From Cornus controversa (lineage: Eukaryota > Streptophyta > Magnoliopsida > Cornales > Cornaceae): 64,000 bases of DNA. The DNA lies in assembly GCA_026545225.1 (NCBI GenBank), contig CM048852.1:60399146-60463145 (forward strand). The letters run 5' to 3'. The translations under genes and the position numbers were made by a program. A model generated the notes under the pieces. It ran no database searches and was not told the origin of the DNA. It worked only from the letters and a program-made list of their open reading frames with translations. Below, in pieces: positions 58,563 through 64,000 of the stretch (positions within the stretch are counted from its first letter, which is position 1; each line of letters opens with the position of its first letter).

Positions 58563-59159
58563 TAGAGCTCTAATTCGGATGGATTGGACGAGTTAGAGGT
58601 ACAGTTCGGACTCAAACTTATATATCAAATGTTTAACCTTAACCTGACTTTCAACCCTAACACAACCTATCTTTAAATTTTAAACTCGAATTAATATTTC
58701 AGGTTAAAAAGTCAAGTTAATTTGAATTTTCTATATTACCAATTTCTCCGTTGAAAATTTAAAGTGATATTTAATAAGTTTAACATTAGATTAGTCTAAA
58801 CACAAAAAAAATTAAGAAATTAATACAAATTTCTAAAAATTACAAACAAATTTTTAGGAAATTAATAATCCAAAGTGTTAACATACAATAAATTAAGATT
58901 TAAATAAAGGAACTTGAAAAGAAAAAGGTTATCATAATTTGAATATTATATATAATATATTTAAAATAAAAAATATGTATAAAAATAATATTACAATTCG
59001 AGTTTGGGTTCAGTTCGGGTTATTGACACCTCAACTCAAGTCCAACCCTTTCGAATTGAGATTTTTTAATCCAAATTTAACCTTAATTGTAAAAATAATT
59101 ATTCAAACTCGTAAAAAATTAAACTAAATTCCAATCGACGAATTCAAGTTACACCCCTA
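58563..59159. mobile_element. hAT-like non-autonomous element
   Basis: Left end TAGAGCTCTAATTCGGATG and inverted right end TAGGGGTGTAACTTGAATTC; flanks GTGAGGAG (58555-58562) and ATGAGGAG (59160-59167) match at 7 of 8 positions. Subterminal words such as CGAGTTAGAGG, AACTCGAATT and TTCGGGTTATTG recur in both orientations. The 597 bp element has no transposase; its ends resemble, but are not the same as, the element at 56487. Confidence 0.7.
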
Positions 59160-59683
59160 ATGAGGAGTGAGAATGTCTAACTACATTTAAAATTCAAATG
59201 TCCTCAATGGCGGGGAGGATTCATTTCCATTATCTTCCCACTCAAGATATAACTCATCATGAATATCTACTGTTGGGTTAAGTTTAAACAATATTTTTAA
59301 TTGGAGATTTGAATTCAAATATTCTTTTAAATATCTATCGGGTTTAAGTGTAAAAATTTCCTCTAATCTAATATGGTATATGAATATATTGTTTCATAAA
59401 ATTAAAAATTAAAATTTTCAATAGTTGGATTTTAAGTGGTAATTACAAATGATTTAATAAAAAAAATTAAAGTGTTTAGCATTATGTGATAAGTAATGTC
59501 ACTATAAGTTAAAATTTTATTTTAAGTGCAATTTATTTTTTTTGAATGATATACAAATTACATTATTAGACGCATTTAATCGAACAAGCATGATATCAAA
59601 ACTTTTTACTGTTGTAATTTAGGCAATGTCAAAGTCAATATTAGAGTAAATTTGTGGGAAATTACCCTAAAAAAAACAGAAAC

Positions 59684-59691
59684 GCGGGAAA
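59684..59691 (-). promoter_or_regulatory. E2F-type site upstream of NSE4
   Basis: GCGGGAAA on the plus strand is TTTCCCGC on the minus strand, a perfect canonical E2F site, 190 bases before the NSE4 ATG. A GCGCGC and a GGCGGC word lie just downstream. Binding is inferred. Confidence 0.5.
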
Positions 59692-59880
59692 CAAAAGGGC
59701 TTCAGTAGCGCGCTTGAATTTTAGGGCTTTGTGGCGGCATTTTACCTTCTTTAACGATTTCGAAATTTTGGGTTCTCTCTCATTTTCAAACTTCAAACGT
59801 CTTTCTCTATCGCCAGGGTTTACCATCTGTATATTTCTGGGTTTTCTCTACCAAGTTTGTGGAATACCGAAGGAGGAACT

Positions 59881-61193
59881 ATGACTAAAAGCGAGCAAAG
59901 TAATGGCTGTGGTAGTGGGAAAACAAACACAGGAGAGAATGGTGAACCTGCGACCGCACGCAGAGTTCTTCGATCTCGATATCTTGCTGTGAAGAATTTG
60001 ATTAGCGGTATTTTAATTAATTCTTTACAAATTATTGAATTTATTTCGTATGTCTACTCTGTCATATAAATGATATATTTATACACGTGTGCATCCATAT
60101 ATATAGGTTTGTATGTTCATATAGTGATGAAATTAGAATTCGGAGATATATAGCCTATTAATTTCTTTATATTTAACATTTTACTGGTTGTTGCAGATGA
60201 AATAGACGACATGTCAAGGGCAGATTCTGATAAGTTTAAATCGATCATCAGTGAAGTGGAAAGCTTGCATCAAATGGGTATTTATGAAAATTTAATCTTC
60301 TTAATCACATTAATTACACTGATGGCTTGAAAAAAATGTACATATTTGTATGAAAGAAGACATCTGTACTTGTTTGTACGTATGTACATAGGTTCAAGAG
60401 TCTTTGAATACTCCCATTTTAGGAGTATCTGAAAGTTAATATTTTTGTTTCTTGATTTGGTTTTCAGTACAAAAGCCAAGGGAACAAGTTGCAGATGCTG
60501 AGGCTCTGTTGGACATTTTAAGCTCAGTTGTGATCTCTGTGAAGGCACATGGTAATGAAGGAGTTACCCCTGCAGATTTCATTAGTGGTCTGCTTGAGGC
60601 CTTTGAGCAACAAGGTGGAGCAAGTCGCGGCGCAGAGCACGATAGAAACTCTGTACATTGGAAGCATATTGGCGTTGCAGTATCTCACATTTTCAAGAGG
60701 GTCACCGGATGTTGCACCATGTGAGTTGTTGTAACTCTGTTATTTCCTTATATCTTTTTACTACAAGGGTTTGAATTTATTGTACAGGGTTGGGCCTATG
60801 AATACAGAAATCAAGCAACGGAAGAGGACTGTTTCTCGTCGAAAGCATGTGAGACCAACAGAGAGTTTTCGACCTGAAGAGGTAAATAAATGATTTTCTG
60901 AAAAACCTACATCTGAAAATGGATTGAGTTTTGTTCTTTTGAGTTGTTATGGAAGGTGGTGGATTAAAAGTAAGGTGTGAGTGCGACTGTTATCTAGTCC
61001 GGTCACTGTTAATCAAGAGTTCTGGAATAACTTGATTGCCCACAAATCTAAAATTGGGCATTATTTGTACAAAGTGGTTGGTTTTTAAACTCAAATCCAA
61101 TTTCTCATGTTTTACCAAGCAATGGCTCCTAATTCTATTATGACAATTAGCTAAAAAACCTTTTCCTATAAACCTACTCACAATGTTTTCACT

Positions 61194-61230
<37 letters not shown>

Positions 61231-62449
61231 GTCGCACTTAAAAGATAAAAAGTGAAACATATAACGTTGTGATTGGGAGCACCGAATCAATGGGATTGCA
61301 TTTGGAATTGGAGAATGTTTTCCTTTGATGGTTCTTTCTGGTAATTTTATGCATTACGTAGACTTCCTTGATACATTGTGCAGCTCGATCATACTGGTAC
61401 AGAAGGGAGAAGTGATACTGATTCTAACATGGCAACTATGTTTGATATTTTAAAGAAGAAGAAAAGGGTCAGGCTTGAAAATGTAGTGTTGAACAGAAAC
61501 TCCTTTGCAGAAACAGTGGAAAATTTGTTTGCTCTATCATTTCTAGTCAAAGATGGGCGGGCTGAAATAACAGTGGATGAGAAAGGCTGTCATCTAGTTT
61601 GTAAGACTCTTTCTGAACAATTGATGTTTTAATTTCAAATCTTCTCCCTAGTCCATCTCTATTTGAACTTATTTACTTTACTTTATTTGTTTATCAGCAC
61701 CAAGGAATGCTCCTTCTGCCAGTGCAGTTGTCTCTGGGGAAGTTGTTTACAGCCACTTTATCTTCAGATTTGACTTCAAGGATTGGAAGGTATTGGAAAT
61801 ATATATATATATTTCTTTTTCAAAATCTGTTGACAATGATTTCAATATCACGAGCCTTTGCATATGGGTTTATCTATGATAAGATATTTGCAATGTTGAA
61901 AATAATCTCTACGCTGGAAGTTTGTTCACTTTTGTTTCTTATATGTTGCTTGGCTTGCTAGTTCTTGTTTGGTTGATAGGCTATTGTTTGGCTAGCTTGG
62001 CCTTGTTTGTGTAATCTTTGTTTAATAAATCTTATTTAGCTTTAAAGAGAGAGAGAGAGAGAGAGAAATTTGTGTATGTATTCCTTGTCTTACTGCATTT
62101 AAAGATTAAAAATTGAATAATTTTTAAATTTTGTTACTGATGGACTTCATAGTTGATGATTGCATCTGTTGCTGTGGGAGAGGAGCTGATGCCACAAAGA
62201 AATCAAGTGAAAACATCAAGTGATTCATATTCAAAACATGATGAAACTCAAGAAGCGTGTCCTGCAACTTGCATCAGAAAATTATCTAGGAATCGTGGCC
62301 TGGTTTTGCAAGGACAGATGATCACACGAGACTCTCATAAAGGTGATGATGATGATTCTGCAGCACCAAGTGTTGTTGCCATTCAAAAGGGTAAGCGGCG
62401 GAAGCTTTTAGATGAGACCGGGTACACCAGATATATACTTCATTTGTAG
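59881..62449 (+). CDS. NSE4: NSE4, kleisin subunit of the SMC5/6 complex, complete, 7 exons
   Basis: Exons: 59881-60007, 60197-60277, 60468-60720, 60788-60881, 61384-61600, 61698-61789, 62153-62449; 1161 nt, 386 residues, near the usual ~400 for plant NSE4. NSE4 bridges the SMC5 and SMC6 heads and binds NSE1/NSE3 in nuclear DNA repair and replication-stress tolerance. The N-terminal kleisin helices lie around [15 protein letters not shown] and DEIDDMSR; the central part contains [10 protein letters not shown] and the conserved [11 protein letters not shown]; the C-terminal winged-helix Nse4_C domain spans about 223-305 ([59 protein letters not shown]). The tail has [11 protein letters not shown] and a basic KGKRRKLL. 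No broken frame. The final residues after KRRKLL are less certain, since a late intron could exist. Confidence 0.93.
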
Positions 62450-62497
62450 CAAACAGTAACTTGGAAAGCTAAATGGTATTTTTTGCTTTGTCAGTGG

Positions 62498-62662
62498 AGG
62501 CGTGAATAGCAAGTAAATTAGTAGGTCTTTTGGTCTCAAGTATGTAGCTTTATTTAAGGAGGTATGAATAGTAGTACATTAGGTCTTCTGGTCTCACGTA
62601 TGTAGCTTTACTGGAGGTATAAAGAGTACATTAGGTCTTCTGGTCTCAAGTATATAATTTTG
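62498..62662 (+). repeat. Triple tandem repeat in the NSE4 3' UTR
   Basis: A ~54-60 bp unit, AGG(T/C)(A/G)TGAATAG then TTAGGTCTTCTGGTCTCA and GTATGTAGCTTTA, occurs three times starting about 62498, 62558 and 62612, just downstream of the stop codon. Confidence 0.85.
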
Positions 62663-63298
62663 TACATTCCACTTTGTTCTATTAAATTTTTTGCATCTTT
62701 TTGACAATATCAACTGCGTATAGATTTCTTCATTGTCCACTCCAATCTCAATGTCCTCGGATGACATTTATTCATTCTCACATCTTGACATTAGAAATAC
62801 ATTTATTTCCACTAGTTTAGTAATTTTCATCACACAATATTTGCTTCAAAATTTATTATGACAATTAGTGCTGCGTTGAACACGTCAAAATCATACAAAT
62901 TTAAGAAAATCATGGCTATGAGGAACAAAATTTACTGCACAATACTTTTGTCTAGTAATTCTAGGCCCTTGAGACAAAAATTAATTTAGCTTCTCTGCAT
63001 TACTTTCCAGTCAATTTAAGAATTTGTACCTAATAATATATCAATATTAATAGATGTGTTAAATGTAGTAGACACTATTACGCTATTATAGATGAAAATA
63101 ATGTCGGTTGCAAAGCCTCCACATATCACAAACTGTTAACAAGAATAAACAAATTGTCATCACTTCAAATTGGAACGCCGTTGCAGCTATTCTCAACAAT
63201 ACAGGCAATGATATGATAAAGTAGGGAAGACTAGTTATTTTTACCAATCAAAATTTTGCAATAGTAAGACACTTGACACAACTTGTATCATTACCTCT
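62663..63298. other. Convergent 3' ends of NSE4 and enoyl-ACP reductase
   Basis: AT-rich spacer between a plus-strand and a minus-strand gene, holding both 3' UTR/polyadenylation regions. No separate gene seen. Confidence 0.5.
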
Positions 63299-63776
63299 CT
63301 AGCTGTCCTTTGGAATGTCAAGATCTGAAAATACTGGGCTGTCAACCCCCACTCCCATTGCATTCAGACCATTGTCAACATACACAACAGCGCCGGTAAT
63401 TGCAGAAGCCAATGGCGATGAAAGGAAGGCAGCAGCGTTCCCTACCTCCTCTGTTCCATTTATTTCTCAAGGTTAGTAGTCATAAGAAGTGGAGAGGATG
63501 GCAAGACATGAAATGACATTTGCTTGGATTTTGGAGAAATATTTTGGGTTTAACAATTTTCAATGGCTTTATCATTGAGCTGCTTTTATTTTCCACAGCA
63601 ACGATTAAACAAGTTGCTCAATTGCATCAAAAAAATAATGAATAGAAACTACTTTGTTAAAGAATCCAAACAATCACCTGCAGATAGTTCTTTCTGCAAG
63701 GGTGCATTTGCCAGTGAGTAGTCAATCATCATATCAATAAAACCAATAGCTTTTGCAGCACGACTTCTTAGTGGGC
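63299..63776 (-). CDS. MOD1: Enoyl-[acyl-carrier-protein] reductase (NADH), plastid FabI type, C-terminal exons
   Basis: Two minus-strand exons: 63776-63678 ([33 protein letters not shown]) and 63450-63299 ([50 protein letters not shown], stop). Together they are the last ~82 residues of the plant plastid enoyl-ACP reductase, the FabI-family short-chain dehydrogenase that performs the final reduction of each fatty-acid synthesis cycle using NADH. The first exon starts right after the conserved NTISAG strand; the second contains the C-terminal glycine-rich strand. Earlier exons, with the Rossmann fold and the catalytic Tyr/Lys, lie right of the window. Splice junction GCA-G|AG-GAG keeps frame. 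No defect in the visible part. Confidence 0.93.
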
Positions 63777-64000
63777 CTGATAGAATATAGCTAACTATTA
63801 GCATAAAGAAGCAAAAAAAAGGATTTATAGCATCTAATCACTCAATGGTAAAGGCCCAACTACCAAAATGGATTTGCTACTGTTAGCTCAGTTGTGTGTT
63901 TCAAGTGCACCTAATCACATTTGGCATCTGTCTGGTCAACCCAAGGACCAATCACAGAACTGCACAACAAGGTGCAGAGGAGCTTATTCCATCATTTGGT
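63777..64000 (-). other. Intron of the enoyl-ACP reductase gene
   Basis: Upstream of the penultimate exon on the minus strand; no further exon is seen before the window ends. Confidence 0.6.

Noticed and set aside
59654-59884. Upstream frame before NSE4 that could extend the protein
   Set aside because: It starts at a GTG, is in a different frame, and covers the E2F site and probable 5' UTR; the ATG at 59881 gives the expected NSE4 N-terminus.
61707-61961. 84-codon plus-strand frame across NSE4 exon 6 and its intron
   Set aside because: Out-of-frame shadow running into the intron; the spliced NSE4 frame explains this region.
1-64000. CRISPR array, bacterial operon or prophage-like system
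   Set aside because: Genes have spliced exons and plant families; no regularly spaced identical short repeats with unique spacers are present.

Overview
The window is AT-rich nuclear DNA from a flowering plant, most likely a eudicot. Its genes are plant families (MYB-CC transcription factor, CLE-like peptide, DUF761 protein, plastid enoyl-ACP reductase, GT47 exostosin glycosyltransferase, SMC5/6 kleisin) with many short exons and GT-AG introns. Between and inside them lie plant LINE, Ty3, Helitron, Mutator-like, PIF/Harbinger-like and hAT-like elements and long (TA)n/(GA)n microsatellites. I cannot name the species. No rRNA, tRNA or CRISPR was recognised.

Layout. 1-279 is the 3' end of a LINE. 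2559-2695 (-) is a lone first exon of a UBA2-type RNA-binding protein. 4099-13061 (-) is a complete eight-exon GT47 gene (459 aa) whose introns hold a PIF-like and a Mutator-like element, two SINE-like pieces and another repeat. 14356-17267 (-) is a seven-exon MYB-CC/PHL transcription factor (426 aa). 19.8-36 kb is accessory DNA: a PIF-like element with a CCA-rich core, a collapsed Ty3 element, a four-copy ~180 bp tandem array, a long-TIR Mutator-like element, a TIR element with an internal tandem array, a 5'-truncated RTE LINE with perfect target duplication, and 175 bp and 1.14 kb tandem duplications. 37170-37763 (+) is an intronless DUF761 gene. 44253-about 47830 is a probable Helitron carrying a decayed RPA70-like gene. 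49519-49791 (-) is a small CLE-like peptide gene. 52571-56187 (-) is a two-exon alpha/beta hydrolase whose 3 kb intron carries an oppositely oriented GH3 beta-glucosidase pseudogene. Two hAT-like elements follow (56487-56971 and 58563-59159). 59881-62449 (+) is a seven-exon NSE4 gene with an E2F-type site upstream, and 63299-63776 (-) is the 3' end of plastid enoyl-ACP reductase.

The genes form no operon or visible pathway cluster: they are independent housekeeping, signalling and regulatory genes in a transposon-rich setting. I found no convincing new multi-gene system. The strongest unusual items are the CLE-like peptide with an extra residue in its motif, the Helitron with a duplicated 5' terminus, the 951 bp collapsed Ty3 element and the frame-preserving 81 nt intron of the GT47 gene. 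All exon boundaries come from reading splice sites and frame by eye, without transcript data.
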